Positions 32,140 to 44,125 of a DNA stretch of 64,000 bases are shown piece by piece. The translations under genes and the position numbers were made by a program. The notes below the pieces were generated by a model. It saw only the letters and a program-made list of their open reading frames with translations, was not told where the DNA came from and ran no database searches. The stretch comes from Rhabdophis nuchalis (Eukaryota; Chordata; Lepidosauria; Squamata; Natricidae): positions 83,949,215 to 84,013,214 of the forward strand of contig CM077646.1 in the NCBI GenBank assembly GCA_039707465.1, written 5' to 3'. Positions within the stretch are counted from its first letter, which is position 1; every line of letters starts with the position of its first letter.

Positions 32140-33450
32140 AAACAAGGAAGTCCCGGCGGAGCTAGTCCTCCAACAGATGTTGCACACAGCAGCTCTGCTC
32201 TGACCAGGAGTTATGAAAGCCCCGCCAGCCGGTCCTACTTAAACTCAGCAGCGCTTTGCCCCATTCCGGATTCCCTGCGAGCGCAAAGAGGGAAGCAGGA
32301 AGGAGGAAAAGGGCAGCTCCTCCGAGCTTCTTTCATATATAAACTCTGCCACCCAACCCAAAGCGAGAGGCGGGTGTCAAAGTCGCTCTTCCGAAGGAGG
32401 AACTCAAGTTTCTCAGGGGATGGACCGCAGGCTGACGGGGAAGGTGGTGGGAGTGAGGGGTGACTCTACCGCACCTCCGAAGGAAGGCGGAGAGGAGAAA
32501 GATGCTCAACCCGTCCACGCGACCCCCCCCTCAGGACCGGAAGCAGGGGGCTGGCGGGAAGAGCCCGTGTCCAAAAGAGGAATGCCTGAGCCCGCTTCCT
32601 CCTTCGCGAAGGAGCCAGCCGAAGTGCCTCCAGCCGAAAAAGGGAACCCGCTCCTTCTCTCCACGAGGGAAGAAGTTTCTCCCAGCGGCGGAATCCCCCT
32701 TGGCGCCCGCGGATCGCTTACCCGTCTCCCTCGGAAGGTCCAGGCTGAGCTGGAAAGGCGCACGACTGCTCGGGAGGGCGCTCCGAGGCCGAAAGCAACG
32801 CTCTCTGAAAAGCGAGAGCCCCGTCGAGTGGGGCTGCCTCCGCGTCGGACCGCCCTCCCATGGCACGCTCGCACCTCCCATCTTTCCTCCTCCTCCTCCT
32901 CCTCCCCGCGCGCGCTCCGCCTCGGCTCGGAGCGGACGCGCTCACCTGCAGCTGGGACTGGGGCGTGCGGGGATTTCCCCCCTCCCGCTCCACCCACCGC
33001 ACCCCACCCCCAAACAGCGCCTGGAAAAGCAGAGTCATCCACGCGGTCTTTCGCTTTCTTTCCTTTTTCTTCTTCTTCCCCCTCCTTCCCGGGCCGTGTT
33101 ACTTCTCCGCTTGGGACTTTCTCCCAAGCGAGAACGCCCAAAAGGGAACTAGTTTCTACGAGCCTCGCCCTGTCGCTGGGGGCCTTTCCCTCAGCCGCTG
33201 CCTTTCTCTGCTCCGGGAGAAGGACGCGCGCAGTACCTGACACCCCCCATAGGTGCTTCCTGATAAAAGGCCATTCGCTCGCCTTTCTGCTGAGCGGCTT
33301 CTGTGGGGCGGAGAAGTTGGAGAGAGGAGGTTCCCCTCGAGGAACTCGGCAGCGAACGGTGTTGGGTTTGGGTGGCTCGTGTTGGGGGGTGTCCCTTGAC
33401 TCGCGTCCAGAGAGCTGGAAAAAGGTTTGAGCGCTGGGCAAGGTATGCCT
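32140..33450 (-). promoter_or_regulatory. PRKCD: CpG island, candidate PRKCD promoter and exon 1
   Basis: About 1.3 kb of GC-rich, CpG-dense sequence stands out from the AT-rich surroundings and is not recognisable as a repeat. Long open frames exist on both strands (plus 32,420-33,430; minus 33,495-32,506), as expected from composition alone, and show no known domain. On the minus strand, the direction of PRKCD, strong donors occur at 32,946/32,945 (CTGCAG|GTGAGC) and 32,722/32,721 (ACGG|GTAAGC). A plus-strand TATATAAA at about 32,335 and a plus donor GCAAG|GTATGC at 33,442 leave open a promoter in the other direction or both directions. Assignment to PRKCD rests on orientation, distance and being the only island here. 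Confidence 0.6.
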
Positions 33451-33510
33451 GACCTGGGAGGAGAAAAAAAACCCGCTCAGCATTTTTTCCACCATCCTTG
33501 CAGTAATTTA

Positions 33511-33868
33511 CAAGGTAGTCCACAACAATTGAGCCCAAAATGTATGTTGCTAAGTAAGAAATTTGTTAAGTGAGTTGTGCTGCATTTTATGACTTTTCTT
33601 GGCACATTTGTTAACTGAATTAGGAACCCGATTGTTAAGTGAATCTGATTTCCCCATGGAGTTTGCTTGACAGAAAGTCGCAAAAGGAGTTCACCTGATC
33701 CTGGGACACTGAATATGAGTCAGTTATCAAGCATTCAAATGTAAATCACATGACCATGCACATGCTGCAAAGGTCATAAGTGTGAAAAATGGTCATAAGT
33801 CACTTTTTTGATGCTGTTGTAACTTTGAATGGGCACTAAGTGAACTGTTGTAAGTCAAGAACTATCTG
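33511..33868 (-). mobile_element. TA-flanked short element, family A
   Basis: Minus-orientation copy. The plus strand starts AAGGTAGTCCACAACAATTG and ends GTAAGTCAAGAACTATCTG followed by TA. The interior aligns with other copies. It borders the CpG island on the upstream side. Confidence 0.75.
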
Positions 33869-34348
33869 TAGTCTAGTTGGATGGGTTCTAATAAGCTAAC
33901 TCTGTCGTAGACTACTGCAAATTAACCAGCCACAATATGGATTTGTTATTTTTGTGCAAATGCACGGCTATTTGGTCTTGTTGAATACCAATTCTTTGGG
34001 CCCAATAATCTGCATTATTTTCTGGGGTATTTCCTAACTTTATGACTACATTGTACTTTGTAGAGAATAGGGGTTTATGTGCCTTTTGATCCCAGTATTA
34101 CTGGCACCTTTCAGCTCTGCATCTCTCAACTGGAAATGTAGTGGTTTGTATTCTCCACCTTTTTTGGATGGCTTATCCTCACTAGCACTGACTTTCCCGC
34201 TTCCATCAAGCTTTCGATTTGATGTTGAATCTCTCTTGATACACTAGATCAGAATTAATAGCCAAGTTAAACTTAAGGGAAAGAGAGTTCTGATCAAAGC
34301 TGATTATGATGCTTTATTTACTGCAGTACTCCGATTCCATACAAATAG
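33869..34348. other. Nothing recognised
   Basis: AT-rich flanking sequence without recognisable features. Confidence 0.5.
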
Positions 34349-34575
34349 GGCTTGAGAGCCAGTTTGATGTGATGGTTAAAAGTGTTGGACTAGAATTGAG
34401 AAGACTGAATTTTAGTCTTGCCTTAGGTATAGAAACCAGCTGGATGACTTTAGCCCAGTCACTCTCTCAGCCATAGAAAAAGGCAATGGCAAACCACTTG
34501 CGAAAACACTGCCAAGAAAGCTGCAGGGATTTGTCATGTAGTTGCCAAGAATCAAGACTGACTGGAAGGAAAAAA
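34349..34575 (+). mobile_element. tRNA-headed SINE, tail type 1
   Basis: Starts GAGCCAGTTTGATGTGATGG (A-box region), with TTTTAGTCTTGCC in the B-box position. It continues with AGCCCAGTCACTCTCTCAGC and ends in GGCAATGGCAAACCACTTGC and CAAGACTGACTGGA. The head matches the SINEs at 23,085, 44,810 and 51,655, but the tail differs from the one at 51,655. Confidence 0.75.
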
Positions 34576-34737
34576 ATATTGTTCACTCCTCTATCACCAG
34601 ATCTTATGGAACTTCTGCTTTAATTTTAGCTGGTAGGAATAAACTATGGTCCAAAATTAATAATTTGGATGACATAATAGGCAATAATGGTTGATTTGCT
34701 TTACATCTGGATAATTACAGATATTTATTTATTTTTA

Positions 34738-35383
34738 TTTATTTTATTAAATTTATACCCCGCCCTTCTCCAAACGGACCCAGGGCGGCGCACAGGGATG
34801 TTAAAACACATATAAAACATATAAAATTTTAAAAAACTTATTCTAATAGACCCTGCGCTAAAAACCGAATTTAAAAAACCCAAATTTAAAACTATCTAAG
34901 AGTCAGTAATGGGGGTTATGCTAGGCCGGCTAGATGGAATAGGTGTGTCTTCAGACACTTGCGGAAGAGGCGGAGGTCAGAGATGGTGCGGAGTTCAGGG
35001 GGTAGGTCGTTCCAAAGGGCAGGGCCCGCCACAGAGAAGGCTCTTCCCCTGGGTGTCGCCAGTCGGCATTGTCCAGCCGACGGCACCCTGAGGAGGCCCT
35101 CTCTGTGGGACCGTATCGGTCTGAGGGATGTATGGGGCAGGAGGCGGTCTCGCATATAACTAGGCCCCGAGCCATGGAGCGCTTTAAAGATGGTCGTTAA
35201 AACCTTGAAGCGCACCCGAAAGACCACAGGGAGCCAGTGCAGCTCGCGCAGGATAGGTGTTATGTGGGAGTGTCTAGGCGCTCCCGTAATCACCCGCGCG
35301 GCTGCGTTCTGGACTAGCTGCAGCTTTCGGGTGCACCTCAAGGGAAGCCCCATGTAGAGAGCATTACAGTAGTCAAGTCGATT
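34738..35383 (-). mobile_element. L2-clade LINE 3' end, near identical to 4.8-7.4 kb copy
   Basis: The minus strand encodes the last 145 residues of the L2-clade polyprotein (35,353-34,916), open to the end at LFHLAGLA. Over these residues it differs from the 5,097-7,208 copy at only a couple of positions (for example Thr for Met in ARVI(T/M)GAPR). The 3' UTR (34,738-34,915) also matches. It is 5' truncated at about 35,383. Low divergence implies both copies are young. Confidence 0.93.
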
Positions 35384-38300
35384 TCTTAAGCTTCTGCAAA
35401 TATCTTGGCTACAGTTTATATGCTCAGTCTAAATTTAAATTCTATGTGGAATTCAGTGGACAGTAGTATTTTAGTGTGGTTGTTGCATCAAAAATAATTT
35501 CAGATTCTTACAAAAGGCTTGCATATTCTTGTGGCATGATCCACTGCAATGATTCCACTTCAACCATTGCCGTAATAATTAATAATAAAATACTCTATGA
35601 ACTTATAGTAAAAATCCAGTTTATTTAAATATATGCATTGGGAGATTTCAGTTTGTGCCTGATTAGAGAAGGATCATAGCATAATGATAAAATTCAAACT
35701 TTGGGAAATCTGAATGTTCCCAATTCAATTTCCAGCAACATATCTGACTGAAAGGACAAGGAGATGTAAGAAACATTTTCCCCCTGAGATCTTGGAAGGT
35801 ACTATCTTACAACTAGGTACCCAATTTCTTTATGGTTTCTGAAACTGATAAGTACACTTGGCTTAGATGTTTTATACTTATACTAGTCACACAATGTATG
35901 TTTCTCAAAAGGTAAATTGTTCAAGAACTAAGCAAAAAAACTACACTTTATATATGCGTTAATGCCCAGAAAAATAGAATAAAATCCACAAATAGTAACC
36001 TTATACTTAGGAAAACATACTCACAAGGACATAACATGCATACCCCACTTTTCTCCATCTCTAGGCAAAACATACCCACTATTCTCCACTTAGACAAAAC
36101 GTTCTACAGGAAGGCTATGCAGAAGTCAAATATTACTAGCACACATTTACTTCTGAAGAACAATGTTAGGCCTCAAAAGCCCAACTCTCTGCTGCCCAAC
36201 ACTTCCTACAACTTCTAATGTAGCTTTATCGTTCTCTCCCTCTCACCCAGTTAGATAAACCCCAAACACCTGAGCTAATCTACCAGCGATTGTTATTCTT
36301 TAACAATGCCTATTAGGCCTAAGAGACACTGATATGCATTCTTGAAAGAGAAATGAATCTGATATTGTGCTTTGCCAGTTTTCCATTAATCAAACTTCTG
36401 CCTCTTTTAAAGTCAAAGAGTAAGGAGCTTGGTAGAAGAAGTGGGAAATTGAAGTTATATGAACAAATAACCTGATGTTATATCAAGAAATTTCTTGTGA
36501 TCGTTTTATCACATTAAAAGTTTCGGGTGTCTGCACTGAAGTAATTTTCAAAAGCATGGTTCTACTATCTTCATTTAACAGGGTCATAGATAGAAATGGA
36601 GAAAGCAAATCAGATGTCCTCTGAATAAGCAATTTCCAAGGCTGATTTAATAGTATCTATGTAACAAAAGCCACCTTTATTTATCCACGCAGTAGAGTTA
36701 TGCTTCAGTTAAAAGTTCGCTTTGAAATGAACTGCCTGTGATTATGCTGCTATGTCTTTAATGCTGACTACTGTTTCTTTCAAATTCTCACTTCCTCTTT
36801 CCTGACAAAGGGGGACAAAAGTGTTGGTTAATGTCTGTGTCTTTTGTAGACACTAAGGAGCACTCTTCTTTGGGTCAACTTGTGTTTTTATGTTTCACCC
36901 TTTCTATTTCTGAAATGAGCAACAAATTCTGACACGTAGCCTTTGTCCACTTCTTTCATGCTACACATACGTAGTTTGCCTAATTACAGTATCTCTGTCT
37001 CACTCAGTGTTTGATTTTTTTTTAACCAATGACATTTTTTTTAGTATATGTGATCAGTTAAACAGGAAGTGTGCCTGTTTAATCAGTTCTCTTAATTAAA
37101 ACAGGAGAAAAACACGTATGTGCTTCTTGGAGGTACAATTATAAGCATAACGCAAGAGGCTTCGTTTTAGAAATTAGATGGCAAATGTGTGCTGCTTATT
37201 TTATCCACTGCTCTCATAAAACCATAGAATTTGTCCTGGTGTTTGGAGTTTAAACAGAATTATGCCATAAACAGGGGGAGCAGTGTGGCATGCAGTGAAA
37301 AGGGCTGGACTAAGACCAGAAATATCTGGCTTCTATGCCCATTCAGCTATTAAGAATGACCTTGTGGTAATCATCAAAGAGGTCTTGGGGAGATATTATT
37401 TTGGAGGGGGGGTGTATGTTTCTGGGACGCGTATCCTCTTCTGAATAAATAAAAGCAAAGAAGAAGTGAAACATAAGTAATAAATTCAGTCTTCAAATTA
37501 GATGTTACATAACAATTCATTTTTAGAATAAGATATTTGCCCTGGGTTTCACAATAGACTCAAATTTAGTAGTGAAGAGTAGAAAGAGGTCACATTGAAA
37601 GGATATAGTTTTGTGCTCTCTTTTCTGGGTTCAGTCTATGTCTTTATCCGGGAAAGTTAAATTACCTATAAGGACTTCAATCTGATAGTTTTGCTCAAAT
37701 ATAAGAACATGAATTCTTGAATAATTACCCCAAAAACTATTCACAGCTGAACATGAATGTGGAGCAACACATGGAAACAAATGAAACATTTAGCAAAAAA
37801 AATAAAACAGTTTCTCTTAGCGGTATAGCTAAAACTAAGTTCCAGTTATTTTGTTCCATTTTCTGAACCATGTTTGCACATTTTCCAAGAAAATATACAC
37901 CAGCTTTCCCTAACCTAATGCCCCCCCCAATACATTTACAATTGTCATTAGCAATGCCAGCTTGGAAATTGTGGGAATTAAAGTTTGGAGTTAAATCAGA
38001 ATGAGGAAGGTGAAGACAGGGGAAAAAGACACTTGAATACAGTACCACAGTTAGCCATTGATCACTATTGCCTGGTTACATTTTCTATTTTTTTAAATCC
38101 TGATGCCTTTATTTTAAAGCGCTTTATTAAAATTCCCTAAACACCACAATAACACATTGGCAATAAGAAAATATAAGTAACTACTTTCTTTGGGGGGGGG
38201 GTGTCTTATTTTTTAATTAATTAATTTGATATCACTTATACCCTTCCCACTTTACCTAACTGTAGAGGGTAAAATTATTCAAGAATTGAGGCAGTAGGAG

Positions 38301-39523
38301 TAGGAGTTACTTCTTACCACAAAAGTATCAAGGAAAAGGAGGAATAGTCACTACAGGTTTTCTCCTAATGTGTGTGTGTTGCAGGCAGGGGAGAAATCGT
38401 ATGTGTGGGAATTAGAGATGTCATAGAGCAGCTGAACTAGGATTCCTGTGGAGTGAAACATGTTACATGACAAGCTCCCTGCAGATCATAAAATTCTCAG
38501 TATTCTCAGTAACAGAAAGAAAACCAGGAAGTAGAAACAGAGTGGCATCAGAGTGACACACAAACTGAAAGTTTCTGTTGAGAAGTTCAGTTTAGTTTCA
38601 ATTAATGGAAATGACTCTGTCTGTCCATTCCTTTTTTGTAGACATGCGAAAGAAGGAAGCAACACAGTCTTGTGTTCTTCTCCCACTGATTGGAGGTTAA
38701 CAGCAGCGAGACACAATGAGATGGTTGCATATTTTCATCCTGGCCGAAAGACTGGAAGGAATAAATGCTATGTTCTTCAAACTTGGCATTTCCAGACAGA
38801 GCTGATTGTCTAGAGTTGCCTAAGGGACACAGTTGAACTGTAAAAAAAAAAAAAGTTCCTTTAAAAAAAAAAAGTAAACCCTGTTAAAAGATATACGTAT
38901 AAAATTCCATTCCTGTTTCTGTAAAACCTTTATAGTTTTACTGGTATATTAAAAAGAAAAAGAAATGTTTACTTTAATTACCGTGCAACTCAGTATTTTT
39001 ATTTTTAAATCATCTTTACCCTTAAAGTTTTAAAATTCCTGTGTTATAATTTTTTTAAATGAAAAAAATGAAGATTTATTTATTAAAGTTATATTTAATA
39101 AATTTTATATGCATACACACACACACAAATTTGTAATATCAAGGATATTTTGGAAAATAGATTACATTATCTTTATAAATGTGAGAACTATTAACTTGAG
39201 CACAGGTCAGAACTGCTTGAAAGGACTCTTCTGTATCCATGTTTTCTATCTAAATATTTGATGTACAATATATGAACATTTATACACACACACACACACG
39301 GACCCCTATTTTAATTATAAGCCAAATAACAAACTAGGAATGTTTTAAGGTCACTTCTTAAAATGTTTTGAATTAAAGTGATTTAAAATGTAATGGTTTT
39401 CAAGTATGTTTAGAGAGAAAAATGAACACTGCCTTAAACTTCAAAGTTACGTATTCATTTTGAGTTGTATTCTTTTTCTCAAGTAGAGAAAAGTAACCAG
39501 CATACTATGAATGGAAATACATA
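35384..39523. other. Flanking DNA, one weak SINE relic
   Basis: About 4.1 kb of AT-rich sequence. Near 37,276-37,365 a segment (GGAGCAGTGTGGCATGCAGT, GGCTGGACTAAGACCAG) resembles a decayed tRNA-headed SINE. A CA repeat occurs near 39,115-39,126 and 39,283-39,299. No exon recognised. Confidence 0.45.
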
Positions 39524-39785
39524 CAGTGATCCCTCGTTTTTCGCGGTTAATGGGGACCAGAACCTTCCGCGAAAGCTGAAAAACCGCGAAGTAGGATTCG
39601 CTAGGAAACCAATCATGCGCCTTTATGAGAGTCGCACCGGAAACCAATCACCGGAAACCAGTCGCACCGGAAACCAATCACGCGCCTTTATGAGAGCCGA
39701 TAAATCCACTCGTACAGTATTTTTGAAAAACCCGCGAAGCACTGAAGCCGCGAAACATGAAGCCGTGAAAAACGAGGGATCACTG
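39524..39785 (+). mobile_element. Tc1/mariner-type short element, 262 bp
   Basis: Ends CAGTGATCCCTCGTTTTTCG and the inverted GTGAAAAACGAGGGATCACTG. TA flanks both sides (39,522-39,523 and 39,786-39,787). The interior has an imperfect direct repeat of GAAACCAATCA(T/C)GCGCCTTT. No transposase is present. Confidence 0.9.
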
Positions 39786-39792
39786 TATATGC

Positions 39793-39908
39793 CAGAGGTG
39801 GGATTCACTTACCTTCCCTATCGGTTCACAAATGTGAGCCTGCACGCTACCAGAGCCACTGCTACTGGTTTGCCCGAACCGGAGAGAACCTGCTGAATAC
39901 CACCTCTG
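39793..39908 (+). mobile_element. hAT-type short element, 116 bp
   Basis: Ends CAGAGGTGGGATTCA and TGAATACCACCTCTG. The 8-bp flanks GTATATGC and CTATATAC match at 6 of 8. It sits 5 bases from the TA of the preceding mariner-type element. It is a short deletion form of the family at 47,363-47,624. Confidence 0.78.
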
Positions 39909-39920
39909 CTATATACAATA

Positions 39921-40320
39921 TAGGTAGTCCTTGTCCTATGACCAATATTGAACCCAAGATTTCTATTGCTAAGCAAGGCAGTTGTTAAGTGAGTTTTGCC
40001 CCATTTTATGACCTTTCTTACCACAGTTGTTAAGTGAATCACTGCAGTTGTTAGTAACATGATTATTAGTGAATCTTGCTTCCTTATTGACTTTGCTTGT
40101 CAGAAGGTCACAAAAGGTGATCACATGACCAATGCAGGGCATTGCAACCTTAATACATGCCAGTTGCCATGCATCTGAATTTTGATCACATGACTATGGT
40201 AATGCTACAATGGTGGTAAGTGTAAAAATGGTCATAAATCACTTTTTTTTGGAACTGTTGTAACTTTGAAAAGGTTACTAAACAAATGGTTAACGAATGG
40301 TTAAAGTTGAGGACTACCTG
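39921..40320 (-). mobile_element. TA-flanked short element, family A
   Basis: Minus-orientation copy. The plus strand starts TAGGTAGTCCTTGTCCTATG and ends AAAGTTGAGGACTACCTG followed by TA. The full interior is present. Confidence 0.8.
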
Positions 40321-42046
40321 TATGAAGTGTGAAGATTCAGTTTCAAAAGGTTGCTTGGAGCACGTGAGGCAAGAACATACAGTATACTGTATCTGTCTGC
40401 AACTTCAAAGTATCTGTATGGTTTTCTAGAACCACTTGCCAGTAGCAGAAGACAGCTGTGCTTCAGGTAAGTTATATACAACCCTATTATTCATTCCCTA
40501 TTGAAGTGTCAGCTGCTGGATCTGATGGTTTTGGGTTGCAGGGGAGAGGTGATTTGAACACAGCAGTAGCAGTGTCACAAGTTCACTTTCTCAATTAGCA
40601 TGACACTTTTTGCATTGTTATATTCATATTGGTATTTATTCACACTAATGTATGAATAAGCTATAAGCAACATTTATGTTTACTGATTCCCCAAGAAACT
40701 GAAGCCAACTATGAAGCAAGGGTCTAGATCTTGGCTTATTTCTTATTCAGGCTCAAGCTTTGTTTATGAAATAAGCAAAACATTTAAAGATTTAACCAGT
40801 CAACTAAAATGCTTGTGGAGTACTTTTTAGTTTTGGCTGCAAAATAACAACTGCCTTTAAAGTACTAGTTTTCATTGTAGTTGATACTGGCACACCTATT
40901 CAGCAAACATTGTGCTCAAAGGGCAGTTGGAGACAAATAGTTCTGATAATTTCACTAGATATTACCTTATTAACTTATATAAGCAAACATGTGGCATGTG
41001 TCTGAACATGACATAGCTATTGAAGAAACATTGTTCTACAATAGATACTTAAAATAATCTCTTTCTTATGAGGTGAATGAAATAGTAAGAGTAAATTTGG
41101 AAGGATGCAGAGCAGGATAGGTGTTGAAAACCACCTGCAAAAATTCTCTAAACTCACTTCATGGAAAGAATCTTGAGTAGGTAATATAATTTGCTGCAAA
41201 TATCAGCAAGCCAAGTTATGGTGCATAGGAGTTTCTACAAAAACTAAAATCCCCCCCCCCAAATGATTGGGAACTATTTGGAATATACATAATCTAAAAT
41301 ACATTTGTCCAGGAGAGTGAACCCAGTTATAATTGGTGACCTCAGTCATGGGGAAAAGCTCTGCTCATTTTACTAGTAATTGTCACAGCAATAGAGGTGT
41401 TGCCGTAAAACAGCATTCATCCTTTCTGTTTTACTCTTGGGTTGTGGTTATTCTGAGAAAAAGAGAATACATCCAGTAATTTTAAAGGTGTTTCCAGGAA
41501 CAGGCCATAAATTGTGGACAACCTTAGTTGCTGGAAAATATGGTGAATAAATAGATGAGCTGTCTCGGGAGCATAAGGAAGGCCTTGTCAGGAGATAAAA
41601 GGAATGCATTTAGAGTTTAGACAAAAGGTTAACTACAACCAAGTGTTTTTCAGCCTTTGATATGTGGTAATGAAGTCCAAGGATGTGTCTTGTGGCCCTG
41701 GTGGGGAGGAAAAATGATATAGTAGTCTTAACTGATTGATGGTCTAATAGTTTGGCATGGTGTCAAGTGGGGCAGGAAAAGTCACAGATTTTGATACATG
41801 TTTCTATGTAGGCTACCAAAATCCACAGAGAAGGAAATGAATAGATATTGACCAGATATTATGGATCTTCAAGGCATGTTCTTCATATTTCCAAGAGCTA
41901 AGAGGGGTGTTCTTGGAAGTCATCCATCTGAGCCTAAACAAAGGGTACTTGCATTGTCTGATTTGAATAATCCTTCTTCCAGACCCAGTGTCTCTCCAAA
42001 GCAAGGTTAGTGGTAGTGGGATTAGATACACACATTCTCTCTCTCT
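40321..42046. other. Flanking DNA, nothing recognised
   Basis: AT-rich sequence. A perfect splice donor string CAG|GTAAGT occurs on the plus strand near 40,466, but no coding or acceptor context supports an exon. Confidence 0.4.
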
Positions 42047-42528
42047 CTTTCTGTGTGTGTGCGTGTGTATACACTTGTGTCAGAACACTCTGTTAAGCCC
42101 CAATTAAGGAAGGAAGCATACTGCTTTTCCTTTTCTGCCTTTCGGCTCCTCACCAGAGACCATCTAGACCAGGGATGTCCAAACTTGGGAACTTTAAGAC
42201 TTGTGGACTTCAACTCCCAGAATTCCCCAGCCAGCTATGCTGGGAATTCTGGGAGTTGATTCCCCAGTCAGCTATGCTGGGAATTCTGGGAGTTGAAGTC
42301 CATAAGTCTTAAAGTTCCCAAGTTTGGACATCCCTGATCTAGACAGAAAGCCATGAATTCCATCGTGGATTTTTAAAAAAATCCATGATTTTTAAAAAAA
42401 TATGTGTGTAAGTTTTATGAGCTGATCAATAAATAAATCAGAGAGACTAGTATAGATCTATTTCGAGCTTTTTAGCTCTCATCAGCTAGCCATGCCCCGG
42501 TTCGAATCCCGGTTCGAATCCCAGCTAT
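42047..42528 (-). repeat. Modular repeat, form 1, split by hAT element
   Basis: The minus strand carries module C (42,495-42,411: GGCTAGCTGATGAGAGCTAA-like to TTATTGATCAGCTCATAAAAC), an A-rich spacer, then module A (42,357-42,090: ATGGCTTTCTGTCTAGAT, CGAAAGGCAGAAAAGGAAAA). Module A is interrupted by the hAT element at 42,170-42,336. To the right, a B-box-like CCGGTTCGAATCC is present twice in tandem (about 42,497-42,524). GT/CA repeats flank both sides. Confidence 0.75.
42170..42336. mobile_element. Palindrome-rich hAT-type element, 167 bp
   Basis: Ends CAGGGATGTCCAAACTTGGG and CCCAAGTTTGGACATCCCTG. The exact 8-bp duplication ATCTAGAC lies at 42,162-42,169 and 42,337-42,344. The arms are related to the 135-bp palindromes at 25,028 and 30,205 (GGACTTCAACTCCCAGAAT). 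The centre has an extra partial repeat of GGGAATTCTGGGAGTTGA. Confidence 0.94.
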
Positions 42529-42625
42529 GTATATACACACACATACACACACACATATACACACACATACTGTGTATGTGTGTGTGTATGTATGTATGTA
42601 TGTGTGCATATATAGATATCTCCTA
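42529..42625. repeat. CA/TG and TATG/TATA microsatellite region
   Basis: ACACATAC- and TGTATG-type repeats followed by a duplicated ATATATCTCCTATAT motif. Confidence 0.85.
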
Positions 42626-43485
42626 TATATATCTCCTATATGTATAACCTATCATGGGGGGTTAACATTGGACAAAAAAAATGGATTTTATCTAGTTTAC
42701 TTATAAGTAAAATACTTTTTATTGTGGAAAGACAAACATGATTTATAATTGTTGTTATTAGCAATTAATGAATCAGTACCATATCAATACATATTAACTG
42801 TGGATAATTGTAACAATTCACAGCTTCCATTCCTTGAAGTGTTTACTGTACAACCATATACTGTACCTATATGTCTGAATATATGCTGAACATATGTTTT
42901 CCCCCCCTCTTTTATAAAATTGTGTATTTTTTTAATTAATAAAATAATGAGAAAGTGAAAAACATCTTAGATCCATTTGGTTCAAATTGCTCTAGATGCT
43001 TCAAATTATAGCACTGGTCTAAGGGCCATGTGATTGTATTCACAAGATCGTCTTCCGTGTTCTTCTCTGTAAAACTACAAAGGACAACTACTTCAAGATA
43101 AACAGTGACTGTGCAAATTTCACGATGGATTATGTGATGATGACTGTTCTTGACAGAATTATGGGGATCACATGGATTTTATGTAGCAATTGCCGAGGTG
43201 CATGAGCCATGCTGTGATGACTGTTTGGTCTCGTCATATTTCTTTCTGTTTCTTCGGGATTTTCCTCTTTCCCGAATATTCTTCAACAATGACCTGTTTT
43301 TGTGTCTTGTGTCTACTTGTTTGAATTTGTTATGTCGTTCACATCATCCTAGTATGATCTGGCCTCAGAATGGAATTTTTTGGGAGAAGAGTGACAAGGA
43401 GCATTCTACCACCAGTGTCTGAGTATGATCCCTTCTCTAGTATCTGTTATACTGAAAAACCTGAGCTATTAGGAGATATTAATGG
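42626..43485. other. Nothing recognised
   Basis: AT-rich sequence with no supported feature; a 90-codon open frame (43,150-43,422) has no known motif. Confidence 0.4.
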
Positions 43486-43492
43486 GTTGAAG

Positions 43493-43693
43493 TGGGGTAA
43501 AATTCAGCAGGTTCTGACAGATTCTGGAGAACCGTTAGCAGAATTTTTGAGTAGTTCGGAGAACCAGCAAATGCCACCTCTGGCTAGCCCCAGAGTGAGG
43601 AGGGAATGGAGATTTTGCAGTATTCTTCCCCTGCCACGCCCACCAAGCCACGCCCACAGAACCGGTAGTAAAAAAAATTGAATTTCACCACTG
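43493..43693 (+). mobile_element. hAT-type element, same family as 47,363
   Basis: Shares ATTCAGCAGGTTCTGACAG, TTTTGAGTAGTTCGGAGAAC and CCACGCCCAC with the 47,363 copy, and ends TTTCACCACTG. GTTGAAG occurs at 43,486-43,492 and again at 43,694-43,700, consistent with a duplicated target. The first few bases of the left end are degenerate. Confidence 0.75.
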
Positions 43694-44125
43694 GTTGAAG
43701 GCTATTGGCTAGAGGAGTTAAAGAATTAGTTGAATTGTTTAGGGTTAATTGCTTCAGCTGTTGCTCATATTTGGATCCATTTTCATATTTTATAGTATAA
43801 CAAATGTAGCTGAACTACATAGTTCTAGTATCCCTCCTTATTGGCCATGTTGGCTGGAGCTATTGCAAGGGTAAAAGGTTATCAACTCCTGCTATACAAT
43901 ATTATTTGCTGAGCTCTTAGTAATGTCAATACTGAATAACTCACTTTTACACAAGCACAACTGCATACTGCATATTATAGAATTACTGTGCAAAGTATAT
44001 TTGTTACTCCTAAAATGTACATTTACCCCTTTCAGAAAAAATATGTTATTATTTCAAAGCTTAATTAAATATTTTCCCCCCTGAAAAACAATATTTTGTC
44101 CTTTTATTTATAATTTGTCCATATG

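Larger units (their letters stand above)
2437..32945 (-). other. PRKCD: Inferred PRKCD intron 1
   Basis: The intron's 3' boundary at 2437 is seen directly. Its 5' boundary is inferred as the minus-strand donor CTGCAG|GTGAGC at 32946/32945 inside the CpG island. Its contents are mostly transposon fragments listed separately. Other non-coding exons could lie within it; I could not identify any. Confidence 0.45.

Noticed and set aside
32420..33495. Long open frames on both strands (336 and 329 codons) in the GC-rich block
   Set aside because: Low-complexity, Arg/Pro/Ser-rich products with no domain; stop codons are rare in CpG-rich DNA, so open frames are expected by chance. Treated as a promoter or exon 1 region instead.
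40440..40475. Exon ending at the perfect donor CAG|GTAAGT
   Set aside because: No conserved open frame, acceptor or protein similarity upstream; a single donor match is expected by chance in 64 kb.
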